Shown here: positions 42,371 to 51,035 of the stretch, piece after piece | Position numbering within the stretch: position 1 is the first letter of the stretch | Layout: every line of letters begins with the position of its first letter | Origin: Planctomycetaceae bacterium | GTDB taxonomy: Bacteria; Planctomycetota; Planctomycetia; Planctomycetales; Planctomycetaceae | DNA: 52,739 nucleotides | Assembly (NCBI GenBank): GCA_021732975.1 | Contig: JAKFWC010000001.1 | Location: 1-52,739, forward strand | Direction of reading: 5' to 3' | The notes under the pieces: model-generated | Told to the model about the DNA's origin: nothing | The model's database searches: none | What the model saw: the letters and a program-made list of their open reading frames with translations, nothing else | Position numbers and translations under genes: made by a program

Positions 42371-43753
42371 TTAGTCTTCCGCCCGGCCGTCATCGCTCAT
42401 CTTGACGATCTTTGGATCGAACCGCGCAATGGTATCCACGAGATCGGTCTGTTCCGCCATGACTTTCAGGATGTCCTTGTAGACAGACGGCACTTCGTCG
42501 GAACCGGCTGAGATCACACGAACGCCCTTCGCCAGCAGGTCTTTCTGCACTGCGCGAAAATTAAATTTATCCCGCGCGGCCGTCCGGCTCATACACCGCC
42601 CTGCCCCGTGAGACGCCGACGCAAAACTTTCGGGATGGTCCTTGCCCTTCACGACAAACGCCGGGCTGGCCATCGAACCGGGAATAATTCCTAGCACGCC
42701 GGCTGCCGCCGGGGTTGCTCCCTTACGATGCACGATGACTTCGCGGCCGTTGTGCGTTTCTTTCCACGCAAAGTTGTGGTGATTCTCGACGCCCGTGATG
42801 ACCCGCGCGCCGAGCAACTTCGTGACCAGTCGGTGAATGACCGCATGATTGGCCGCGGCGTAGTCGCCCATCAGATTCATCGCTGCCCAGTATTCCTGGC
42901 CGGCATCATCGTTGAGATCGAGCCATGCCAATCGACCGAGCTCCTGGTACTTCTTCGGCAATCGGGCTTGAGCCATGCGGCTGTAGACATCGCACACCGA
43001 CGAACCAACCCCGCGACTGCCACTGTGACTCAGAAGTGCCGTATAAGAACCGGCGTCGAGACCGAATTGCTCATCGCGCTCGGTCACCGTGAGGACACCG
43101 AACTCGACGAAATGGTTGCCCGACCCCGACGTGCCGAGCTGTTTGCGGGCTTTGTCCTTGTGCTCGCGCGTCACCCGGGTGACAGTCCAGTCGGCATCCA
43201 TCACCGGATGATCCTGCGGAGTTTCGTGCGCACTGCCGATGCCGAACCGTGTGCCGTTTTCGATCGCCGCCCGGAACCGTTCATAACGATGCCCCATTTC
43301 GTCCGGGGCGATGTCGAGCACGCTTAGTTTCATGCGACACGCGATGTCGACACCCACGGCATACGGCACCACCGCGTTCTCCAAGGCCAGCACGCCACCA
43401 ATCGGTAAGCCGTAGCCAACATGGGCATCAGGCATAAGGGCTCCGCCGACGGCCATCGGCAGCGAGCACGCCTGCTTCATCTGCACGTGCGCCGCCTGGT
43501 CAATCTCGCTGCCCCATGTGCGATACGGAATTGGTGTCAACGGCGCGGCTTGCGGTTCCAACAGCCGTTGCGCCACGCCGCCGAAATGCTCGTGCGCGGT
43601 ATGCGCAGCGGGATCGGCGACGATTTCCGCCAGCAGCGTTTTCACATGCTTGCTGTTGAGCGCCCCGGACGAAATCGCGGTCTGCAGCGCACGAATCGCC
43701 TCGGGAATGGCGTCATCCGGCAGACCGAGTTTGCGAAGTTGTGTCGGATTCAT
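42371..43753 (-). CDS. rtcB: RNA ligase RtcB
   Basis: 460 residues. RtcB joins 2',3'-cyclic phosphate or 3'-phosphate RNA ends to 5'-OH with GTP and Mn. Metal and catalytic residues are visible: PDAHVGYGLPIGG (D109), VGVDIACRM (D136, C139), SGSGNHFVEF (H214), LLSHSGSRG (H243), ENHHNFAW (H325/H326), VHRKGATPA (H342) and the guanylylated-His region ASHGAGRCMSR (H382). No archease or RtcA/RtcR gene accompanies it. It may act in tRNA or rRNA repair. Confidence 0.96.
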   Translation of the reverse strand: MNPTQLRKLGLPDDAIPEAIRALQTAISSGALNSKHVKTLLAEIVADPAAHTAHEHFGGVAQRLLEPQAAPLTPIPYRTWGSEIDQAAHVQMKQACSLPMAVGGALMPDAHVGYGLPIGGVLALENAVVPYAVGVDIACRMKLSVLDIAPDEMGHRYERFRAAIENGTRFGIGSAHETPQDHPVMDADWTVTRVTREHKDKARKQLGTSGSGNHFVEFGVLTVTERDEQFGLDAGSYTALLSHSGSRGVGSSVCDVYSRMAQARLPKKYQELGRLAWLDLNDDAGQEYWAAMNLMGDYAAANHAVIHRLVTKLLGARVITGVENHHNFAWKETHNGREVIVHRKGATPAAAGVLGIIPGSMASPAFVVKGKDHPESFASASHGAGRCMSRTAARDKFNFRAVQKDLLAKGVRVISAGSDEVPSVYKDILKVMAEQTDLVDTIARFDPKIVKMSDDGRAED

Positions 43754-43779
43754 GGGGATCGACTTTTATCAAGCTGTTT

Positions 43780-43860
43780 TTCCGAGCCGCGACCGTCAGG
43801 GAGCGCGTTCTCATCGAAATCAATCCAAAGAACGCGAGCCCTGACGGTCGCGGCTCGGAA
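43780..43860. repeat. 32-bp-arm palindrome that supplies the 3' end of the next gene
   Basis: Arms 43780-43811 and 43829-43860 pair at 30 of 32 positions with a 17-base spacer. The right arm is translated on the minus strand as the last residues of the receiver-like protein (PSRDRQGSRS), whose stop lies in the spacer. Confidence 0.88.
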
Positions 43861-44626
43861 GGGGAAAACCACACAATTTATCAACGACATGCTCAATTCT
43901 GAGTTGCGCGAGGTCCATTCGCAGTTCCGGCGTGGACCATCCCGTGAGTACCACCGGGATACTGTCGGGATGCCGTGCTATCGCCTCGCAAGTTTTTGCG
44001 GCCATGACCGGCGACCAGGGTTCAACGTCGAGCAGCACGATGTCCGCGGCATGGTCAACCATCGTGTAACCCACGGCCGACAGAGATTCCCTCAACCATG
44101 CAGTCAAGGCTGGGTCGGCGATTTCACCGAGACAGACCGAGCCGTGGCCTTCGAGAGGTGATGAAGAAGAGGATTGCCATAGCCAAGTCTCCTGCCGGCT
44201 GGCCGTCGAGGGAGGAAAGTCCATCGCGACGCCGGGCGCGGCGTTTCGACACGCCCGCAGTGCCGCGAGTTCGCGCTCAATTCGCGTAATGGCATCCCAC
44301 AGTGGCACACGCCAGGCCGGCGGCCCATGCGAACGCGTCCGCCCTACCGCTTCCGACCACGCGCCGGTGATCCACACGACCCGTGCCAGGGGGGCGATGG
44401 TCAGCAAGTGTGAAACATCGTCCGCAGTAAATTCATCGGGCCAACTTTCGCCGATGATCACCAAGTCTGGCGGTGGTCTCGTCGTGGACACATCCGTCAC
44501 CGTCGACTTCAACTGCAGGATGAGATCGGTCGCGGATTGCGTCAACCAATCCCGCACTGGTCGGTATTCGTTGCGGTCTGCCAAGCCAATCCATAATCCG
44601 TGCAGGGAGTGCATCGTCACGTCCAT
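43820..44626 (-). CDS. receiver-like protein with two degenerate alpha/beta halves
   Basis: 268 residues from the ATG at 44626. An upstream ATG at 44668 is rejected because its first 14 codons come from a palindrome. The N-terminal half (LHGLWIGLADRNEYRPVRD, PPDLVIIGESWPDEF, ARVVWITGAW) and the C-terminal half (GYTMVDHAADIVLLDVEPW, SIPVVLTGWSTPE) each look like a response-regulator fold. The second keeps an Asp at the phospho-acceptor position (LLDVEPW); the first has Glu/Ser. No output domain is present. The last residues derive from a repeat, so the natural C-terminus may have been rewritten. Signalling role is inferred only. Confidence 0.55.
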   Translation of the reverse strand: MDVTMHSLHGLWIGLADRNEYRPVRDWLTQSATDLILQLKSTVTDVSTTRPPPDLVIIGESWPDEFTADDVSHLLTIAPLARVVWITGAWSEAVGRTRSHGPPAWRVPLWDAITRIERELAALRACRNAAPGVAMDFPPSTASRQETWLWQSSSSSPLEGHGSVCLGEIADPALTAWLRESLSAVGYTMVDHAADIVLLDVEPWSPVMAAKTCEAIARHPDSIPVVLTGWSTPELRMDLAQLRIEHVVDKLCGFPLPSRDRQGSRSLD

Positions 44627-44640
44627 CAGGAAATGCCTCT

Positions 44641-44669
44641 TGTGCCACGGCCGACATGGCCGTGGCACA
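44641..44669. repeat. perfect 12-bp palindrome between two minus-strand genes
   Basis: TGTGCCACGGCC and GGCCGTGGCACA with a 5-base loop GACAT. It has no T-run. It lies 8 bases after the AddB-type gene stop. Confidence 0.85.
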
Positions 44670-44677
44670 CCGACGCA

Positions 44678-47600
44678 TTACGCGGTGTCCTCATTTGTCA
44701 GGATCTCTTCCGGATCGGGCTGAATCAGCGGCGAACGATTCTTGTGGAGCGTTTCGACCACAGGACGAATCTGGTTCACGCGGCAAACCGTCCGATACGG
44801 ACAGCGTCCCGTACAATCCGGGTCGGGATTGTCGACCACAAACTCGCCGGCACGAATTCCCGCCGCAAGCCGTGGCAGAATTGTCGTCAGCAATTTCTCG
44901 AGCGACTCCCACACCGCGGCATCCAGCCGCGTAAAGCCCTTTGGTCCGCGTTGCGACAGCCCCGCTTTGAAACCCGTTTCCCGCACCGCCCAATAGCCGA
45001 GTTGAAACGGCAACGCGTCTTCGGCGACCAGCCCCAACTGCTTCACGGCGAAGGCATACAGTACCAGTTGCACTGCGCGGCCGGAGCGGACATCTTCGAC
45101 CGAAATCCGCGGCGGGCGGCCAGTTTTGTAGTCGATGACGTTGTAAACCGTACGGCCTTGAATCATCGCGACATCGACTCGGTCGATGCGGCCGCGGACG
45201 AAAACCATTTCCGTGCCATCGCTGAACGCCAGCGCCGGAGCGATTTCCAGATTCTTTTCCGATGGTCGACGAGGGACATCGCCAAAGGGAACTTCCGCGC
45301 GGTTGATGTTCCAGCCCTCTTCCCACCGCTGCTGCACGAGTTGGCGATAGTTGTCGAACTGCTGCGAATAGGCCGAGGCCCAGTCGGTGAGCAGGCGTTC
45401 TTCCAATCGGGTGAGCGCCCGTTGCAATTCGGTTTCGGTGACGGTTCGCTGCAGCCGGTCGGATACCAGCGCCGAGAACCGTTCCGCGAGTTCTTCCCGC
45501 GCAATGTCTGCCATTTCGGAACGCAGATCGGCCAATACATCGTGGACAACCACGCCCCGGCGAAGGTGGTCCGTGCCTTCTTCCATCGAGGCGAGCGGTT
45601 CGATACCGAGCACCGTGCTCAACCAGAACCGGAAGGGACAGTTGGCATACGCTTCAAACTCCGTCGCGCTGAATTGCCGCTTCGGTCCGAAGCGTTCCTG
45701 CAGGCGGCGTTGATTCGTCGTTTGCTCCAGGCGGCCTTCGTAGGATGTGAACCCCTTGGTCTCGAAGCGAGCCATCGCCATGTCGAGAGCGGCGATAACG
45801 TTGTTGACCATCGGGCGCGTGGTCGGCGATTCCCCCAAGGATCGCAACCAACCTGCGCGGCCGGTCCGTGCCGACTCCATCGCCATCAGCCGCTGATCGG
45901 TCAACGTCAGCGATTCCTCCACCGGCGGGATCGGGTCCAACTGGCCTTCGTGTCGCACGGGGAGCGCTGCCAGGGTAAACAACCGTCGGAGGGCCATCAC
46001 ATACGGACTGGCAAATGCCGGCTGACCGCGGACATTCACGGCGGCGTAACTCAACGTGAGGGATTGCGTCCCCCGCATCAGCAGCGACCAGAAGAAATAG
46101 GCCTCTTCCTGCTGATGCAACGCCGCGTGTCGCAGCGGCAGTCCCTGGGCAACGAAGCGTTCCCGCTCGGCGTCGGTGAACAGGCAATCGTCACCACGGC
46201 GTCGGGGGAAACTTTCCTCGGTGAGACCAATGAGAAACAGATGCGGCGTGTCGACATGACGGAGTTGATCCATCGATAACACGCGGACCGAACCGGTGTG
46301 CTCGGGTGGTGGGTCGCGTTCTTCCGACGCCAGCAGATCGCGGAATTCCAGTAGAAATTCGGACAACGTGAGCATGGCTGGGGTGTCCGTCCACTCTGTT
46401 TCCGCCACGGCCGCATCACGAATGACGCGCTGCACCTGATCCCACCCCGGGCGCTCGTCGACCAATTGGGGATCGAGTCCGAATCCCACCGCGGAGACGA
46501 ACTCGGCGAGCGCGTCGATCCAGTCGCCGAGCGTGTGATCACGCCGCAGCGGAGCGGTCACGTTTTGGTACCACATCAACACTCGTGTGGCAGCGATCGC
46601 GTGGGCTTGCAGATCGTCCTGCGTGTCTTCGAGGGCGTCCTCATCCCGTCGTGAGGCGTTGGTTTCGACGGTAGCGACCCGACGAACGATGTCCAGAATG
46701 GCCATGCGATCCTGCGGAATCCGCAGTTGTCGCAGCACCGTGGAGGCCGCGCGAACATCCGCTTCCACGGTGTTCCGTAGCGCCGGGGGATTGAAGTACG
46801 TCGACCCCAGAACGGACATCAACCGTGGATACGCCCAATCTTCTGCCTCAGTTTGCAGTGCCGCTATGAGAAATTTGACAATGCCTTCGAGTCGCAACGG
46901 CGAACCGGCTTCCGTCCATGTCGGGATACCAGCGGATTGCAGCGCCCGACCCCACCGCTCCCCTTCTTCAGTGAGACTGCGGACCCCGACGGCAATCTCC
47001 CCCGGACGAACACCACTCGCGATCAAGGATTTGATCCGCAGCGCAATCGCCCGCCATTCACTATCGGGTCCGGTCGCGGCGACGATGGTCAATCCTGCCG
47101 CAGACGGTGCGGGTTGGTCGTCACGCGGATTGCCGAACAACCGATTGCGGATCGGCGCTACATACGCCGGTGCTGCTGCCACCGTCGGTTCGACCAAGGT
47201 TTCCACACGTTGTGGGAATGAGGACCGCAACCGTGCCCGTGTCCCCCGACACTTGGCAAACAGTTCGTCGCGGCCGTCCGTTGGTTCATCCGCGAGGGTC
47301 ATCACCAAACGGTCGGTCCGTTGACCCAGCGCTTCGAGAATTTCAAATTGCGGCCGGGTGAAATCAGAGAAACCCACGACGGCAATGAGCGACCACGGCG
47401 GCAGCGCCCGGCATTTTCCCTCCAGCAGCATCGTCCGCGCGAGCCACGTGCGGCCTTCGTTGTCGTACCAGTTCCGTTCCTGCAGGACATCCTGATACCG
47501 CTGGTAGACCAGACCGAGTTCACGATCCCGATCGGCGGTCCGTCCCCGCTGCGTGGTGACTTGCAAAAAATCTTCAGGCCAGATTTCGTCGCGTTTCAGT

Positions 47601-48001
47601 TCGGAGATAAACCCCGCGACGACATCGAGAAATCCGGCCGTTGCCGCGACGCCCCGAAAATGGCGGAACATGCCCGACTGCTCGAAGTCCCGCGTGATTC
47701 GTCGCAGCAGCAGTCGTCGAATCGTGGGGGAAATCCGTGTGGCCGGTTGGTCGGCCGCTTTGACCAGTGACTCGGCAAAATCCTCGAAGGTCATCACCTG
47801 TGGCGCGAAATGTGTGGTTCTTGACAATCCCAAGATTCGCTGAATCACATCACGGCGGGAACGCTTCGTCGGCGTCAACCACAACCCTGTGCTGACACGA
47901 TTTGCCGCCGATTCCTGTTGTCGGTGCGCGACGTACTCCCGCAGCACGGACTGCATGAGTCCGGCCGGGTCGAGTCCCCTCCTGAGTTCGACCGAGGCCA
48001 T
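44678..48001 (-). CDS. AddB-type helicase-nuclease subunit with PD-(D/E)XK domain
   Basis: 1107 residues from the ATG at 48001; an upstream start at 48190 would read through a repeat and is rejected. The N-terminal region has a degenerate helicase fold (TGLWLTPTKRSRRDVIQRIL where UvrD-like proteins have a Walker A), followed by ALPPWSLIAVVGFSDFTRPQ and RVLSMDQLRHVDTPHLFLIGL. The C-terminal RecB-type nuclease has RRGVVVHDVL, VRGRIDRVD and YNVIDYKTGR. Four cysteines (C788 in CPFRFW, C1063, C1067, C1073) match the AddB iron-sulfur cluster. It would resect double-strand breaks with an AddA partner, but no addA is adjacent. Confidence 0.88.
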   Translation of the reverse strand: MASVELRRGLDPAGLMQSVLREYVAHRQQESAANRVSTGLWLTPTKRSRRDVIQRILGLSRTTHFAPQVMTFEDFAESLVKAADQPATRISPTIRRLLLRRITRDFEQSGMFRHFRGVAATAGFLDVVAGFISELKRDEIWPEDFLQVTTQRGRTADRDRELGLVYQRYQDVLQERNWYDNEGRTWLARTMLLEGKCRALPPWSLIAVVGFSDFTRPQFEILEALGQRTDRLVMTLADEPTDGRDELFAKCRGTRARLRSSFPQRVETLVEPTVAAAPAYVAPIRNRLFGNPRDDQPAPSAAGLTIVAATGPDSEWRAIALRIKSLIASGVRPGEIAVGVRSLTEEGERWGRALQSAGIPTWTEAGSPLRLEGIVKFLIAALQTEAEDWAYPRLMSVLGSTYFNPPALRNTVEADVRAASTVLRQLRIPQDRMAILDIVRRVATVETNASRRDEDALEDTQDDLQAHAIAATRVLMWYQNVTAPLRRDHTLGDWIDALAEFVSAVGFGLDPQLVDERPGWDQVQRVIRDAAVAETEWTDTPAMLTLSEFLLEFRDLLASEERDPPPEHTGSVRVLSMDQLRHVDTPHLFLIGLTEESFPRRRGDDCLFTDAERERFVAQGLPLRHAALHQQEEAYFFWSLLMRGTQSLTLSYAAVNVRGQPAFASPYVMALRRLFTLAALPVRHEGQLDPIPPVEESLTLTDQRLMAMESARTGRAGWLRSLGESPTTRPMVNNVIAALDMAMARFETKGFTSYEGRLEQTTNQRRLQERFGPKRQFSATEFEAYANCPFRFWLSTVLGIEPLASMEEGTDHLRRGVVVHDVLADLRSEMADIAREELAERFSALVSDRLQRTVTETELQRALTRLEERLLTDWASAYSQQFDNYRQLVQQRWEEGWNINRAEVPFGDVPRRPSEKNLEIAPALAFSDGTEMVFVRGRIDRVDVAMIQGRTVYNVIDYKTGRPPRISVEDVRSGRAVQLVLYAFAVKQLGLVAEDALPFQLGYWAVRETGFKAGLSQRGPKGFTRLDAAVWESLEKLLTTILPRLAAGIRAGEFVVDNPDPDCTGRCPYRTVCRVNQIRPVVETLHKNRSPLIQPDPEEILTNEDTA

Positions 48002-48070
48002 ACGTTCTCCTGTGACAACCCGGCTGCATCGTAACCGATTAACCATTTCAAGGCGAAGAGGGGGAGGTTT

Positions 48071-48247
48071 TCCACAGAAGGCACAGAGGACACAGAAAGG
48101 ACAAGGAGAGAGGAGAAAGGAGGATTTGGTCTGCGGCGAATTCGATTTTCGCACGCATTGAAGACCATTTCCTTCATTCTCCGCATTCATCCTCTTCTCT
48201 TTCTCTCCTGCCTTTTCCTTTCTGTGTCCTTCTGCGTTCTCTGTGGA
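48071..48247. repeat. long imperfect inverted repeat (CCACAGA...GACACAGAAAGG type)
   Basis: Left part 48071-48123 (CCACAGAAGGCACAGAGG, GACACAGAAAGGA) and right part 48191-48247 (CTTTCTGTGTCCTTCTGCG, CTCTGTGG) are imperfect reverse complements with a spacer of about 65 bases. It lies between divergent genes (AddB-type and ctpA-type). Confidence 0.7.
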
Positions 48248-48464
48248 TCACCTCCGTATTGAATGGAATTCCCGTGGCAGCGGACTCCGTCGCTCGCGCT
48301 CCGGACTGGGATCAGTCCAACGATTCGGCGGAAAACCGGCGGCGACGCCCTTGCTGCCTCTCTGGAAAACGCCTAGATTCAATAGAGGTACGTTGATCCT
48401 TCGGAGCGGGTCGCCACGACGGCATGGCAAGGGAGTTGGCCGCCGTCATCAGGGAGAGCAGGTT

Positions 48465-49955
48465 ATGCGCGGTTTGCGACACGGTTGGTCGAGCGTGGTT
48501 CTGACGTTGCTTCTTGGAGCAGCCTGCGTGAATGCGGTCGCCGCCGCGGAGACTCCCAAGGCGGACGAAGAATACTACGAACTTCTCAAATTGTTCGTCG
48601 ATACCTTCGAGCAGATTGACCGGAACTACGTCACCACCACCGATCGCCGCAAGGTCGTCGAAGCCGCGATGCGGGGGATGATCGGCGAACTCGACCCGTA
48701 CTCGTCGTACATCGACCCGGAAGAACTGAATCAGTTCAACACGATCGTCGATCAGGAATTCGGCGGGATCGGCATTCAGGTCACCGTCGAGCCGAAGACC
48801 CGGCAGTTGATGGTGATGACGCCTCTGCCGGGAACGCCTGCTTATAAAGCCGGTGTGCGAGCGGGTGATCGGATTCTCGAAATCGATGGCAAGCCAACCG
48901 CGGAGTTTCCCGAAGGTCGCGAGATGGACAATGCCGTCAAACTGATGCGCGGCAAGCCCGGCGATGTCGTGAAGGTGACGGTGCTACATCTCGGATCGAA
49001 CAAGCCCGAAACGCTGGACATCGTCCGCGCGATCATCAAAACGGCAACCGTGATCGGCGATCATTACAATACCGACGGAACGTGGAACTATCACATCCCC
49101 GGCGAACCGAAGATCGGTTATCTCCGCCTGACCCATTTCAGCCGCAACAGCACGGAAGAAATGGAAGACGCGATGAAGCAATTGAAGAAAGACGGCGTGG
49201 AAGCGGTGATCCTCGATCTGCGATTTAATCCGGGTGGATTGCTGCCGGCCGCGATTGCGATCGCCGACATGTTCGTCGAGAAAGGCGTGATCGTCAGCAC
49301 TAAGGGCCGCAACACGGAAGAGCAAGTCGTGCGGGCCAAGAAAGCCGGTACCTACAGCGGCTTCCCGATGGCGATTCTCGTCAACCGTTTCAGCGCCTCG
49401 GCCAGTGAAATCGTTTCCGCCTGTCTGCAGGATGATAAGCGGGCGATCATCATCGGCGAACGGACGTGGGGCAAAGGGAGCGTGCAGAACGTGATTGAAC
49501 TCGAAGGAGGCAAGAGTGCGCTCAAGCTCACCACCGCGAGTTATCACCGCCCGAGCGGCAAGAACATTCATCGCTTCCCGACCTCGAAGGAAAGCGACGA
49601 ATGGGGTGTTTCGCCCGACGCCGGCTATGAAGTCAAGTGGTCGATTCAGGACATGGAAAAGTATCGCGACTTCCGTTCGGATCGCGACGTGCTGCGGACC
49701 TCGGGTGAACCGCCAAAGTCGGACTTTGTCGATACGCAATTCGCGAAAGCACTCGAAGCCGTGAAAGCGGAATTGGCCAAGCCCAAGACGGAAGACGACG
49801 AGAAGAAAGACGACGAGAAAGCGGAAGAGAAGAAGGAAGAAGAAAAGAAGCCGGAAGAAAAGAAAACCACCAGTAAGGCCAAAGCTTCTCCTGGTGCCGC
49901 CGATTTGACGCCGTTGTTCAACATCATGACGTTCCTCCGCGTGCGGTGTGCGTAA
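48465..49955 (+). CDS. carboxy-terminal processing protease (S41, CtpA-like)
   Basis: 496 residues from the ATG at 48465, with AGGGAG upstream. A signal peptide ends near VNAVAAAE. The order is N-terminal helix bundle, then a PDZ domain (FGGIGIQV through GVRAGDRILEIDGKPT), then the S41 core with LDLRFNPGGLL, the catalytic Ser in NRFSASASEIVSA and Lys in GKGSVQNVIEL. It cleaves C-terminal segments of exported proteins. A Glu/Lys-rich C-terminal tail (EEKKEEEKKPEEKK) is unusual and low in complexity. It is 21 bases upstream of tsaD and likely co-transcribed. Confidence 0.93.
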   Translation: MRGLRHGWSSVVLTLLLGAACVNAVAAAETPKADEEYYELLKLFVDTFEQIDRNYVTTTDRRKVVEAAMRGMIGELDPYSSYIDPEELNQFNTIVDQEFGGIGIQVTVEPKTRQLMVMTPLPGTPAYKAGVRAGDRILEIDGKPTAEFPEGREMDNAVKLMRGKPGDVVKVTVLHLGSNKPETLDIVRAIIKTATVIGDHYNTDGTWNYHIPGEPKIGYLRLTHFSRNSTEEMEDAMKQLKKDGVEAVILDLRFNPGGLLPAAIAIADMFVEKGVIVSTKGRNTEEQVVRAKKAGTYSGFPMAILVNRFSASASEIVSACLQDDKRAIIIGERTWGKGSVQNVIELEGGKSALKLTTASYHRPSGKNIHRFPTSKESDEWGVSPDAGYEVKWSIQDMEKYRDFRSDRDVLRTSGEPPKSDFVDTQFAKALEAVKAELAKPKTEDDEKKDDEKAEEKKEEEKKPEEKKTTSKAKASPGAADLTPLFNIMTFLRVRCA

Positions 49956-49976
49956 TTTCTGGTTGAGTTCGTTCGC

Positions 49977-50996
49977 ATGCCGTTGCTGTTAGCGCTGGAA
50001 ACTTCGTGCGATGAAACCGCCGCCGCGGTCATCGATCAAGATCGGTGTGTCCTGTCGAACATCGTGGCGACGCAACATACTCTGCACGAGCGTTTCGGCG
50101 GCGTGGTTCCAGAGATCGCCTCTCGGGCGCATGTCGAACGCGTTTTGCCGGTCATCGACGAAGCCCTGAAAAACGCGGGGACTTCGCTGGGTGAGTTGAC
50201 CGCGATCGCCGTCGCTACTCAACCGGGACTCGTCGGATCGCTGCTCGTCGGGCTCACCGCGGCGAAATCGCTGGCGTGGGCGCTCAACATTCCGCTCTTG
50301 GCTATCAACCACGTTGCGGCGCATTTGTATGCCTGCCGCTTGTCAGCCGGTGCGGACGCCTTTCCGTGCGTGGGATTCGTCGTCAGCGGCGGGCACACCC
50401 ATCTGTACGATTGCCAATCCCCGGTTGAGTTCCAGTTACTGGGAGCGACCATCGACGATGCCGCCGGGGAAGCGTTCGACAAAGTCGGACAAATCCTTGG
50501 ACTGGATTATCCCGGAGGTCCACTGATCGAGGCGCTCGCTTGCAACGGAAATCCACAAGCTGTGGCGCTGCCGCGATCGTTTCTGCACGACCCGCAACTG
50601 AAATTCAGTTTCAGTGGATTGAAAACTGCGGTGCTCTACGCGACGCGCGGGACACCGGGCTCGCGTGAAATACCGCCCCCGCTCACCGATCAACGCCGGG
50701 CCGACATCGCTGCCAGTTTTCAAGCGGCGGCGATCGACATTCTGATCCGCAAGTGCGAACAAGCCCTCGTTCAAACCGGACGAAACACGCTTTGTGTGGG
50801 TGGCGGAGTTGCGGCGAACTCGGTTTTTCGAGTCGCGCTGCAAGAACTTTGTACCCGGCGTGACATCCGTCTAATCATCGCCCCACGCGAATTCTGTACC
50901 GATAACGCGGCGATGGGTGCCATCGGCTGGGAACTCTACGAACGCGGCCTCTTTGCTCCACTCGACGCCGATGTCACCCCCGGTTTAATGCGCTGA
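49977..50996 (+). CDS. tsaD: tRNA N6-adenosine threonylcarbamoyltransferase
   Basis: 339 residues, family length. TsaD transfers threonylcarbamoyl to A37 of ANN-decoding tRNAs, with TsaB and TsaE. The ASKHA ATPase fold is shown by LALETSCDETAAAV, ATQPGLVGSLLVGLTAAKSLA, the metal ligands H112 and H116 in INHVAAHLYA, VSGGHTHLY, GEAFDKVGQILGL, LCVGGGVAANSVFR and CTDNAAMGA. Essential in most bacteria. It follows the CtpA-like gene. Confidence 0.97.
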   Translation: MPLLLALETSCDETAAAVIDQDRCVLSNIVATQHTLHERFGGVVPEIASRAHVERVLPVIDEALKNAGTSLGELTAIAVATQPGLVGSLLVGLTAAKSLAWALNIPLLAINHVAAHLYACRLSAGADAFPCVGFVVSGGHTHLYDCQSPVEFQLLGATIDDAAGEAFDKVGQILGLDYPGGPLIEALACNGNPQAVALPRSFLHDPQLKFSFSGLKTAVLYATRGTPGSREIPPPLTDQRRADIAASFQAAAIDILIRKCEQALVQTGRNTLCVGGGVAANSVFRVALQELCTRRDIRLIIAPREFCTDNAAMGAIGWELYERGLFAPLDADVTPGLMR

Positions 50997-51035
50997 TCGT
51001 CCAGAAGCCCAGCCATCGCCATGGCAGGGAAGTTC

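Noticed and set aside
44600..46279. 559-residue plus-strand open frame over the AddB-type gene
   Set aside because: It lies opposite the iron-sulfur nuclease domain, which is clearly conserved, and has shadow composition.
48071..48247. CRISPR-like repeat array near the CACAGA repeats
   Set aside because: There is one inverted pair only, with no regular direct repeats or spacers and no cas genes.
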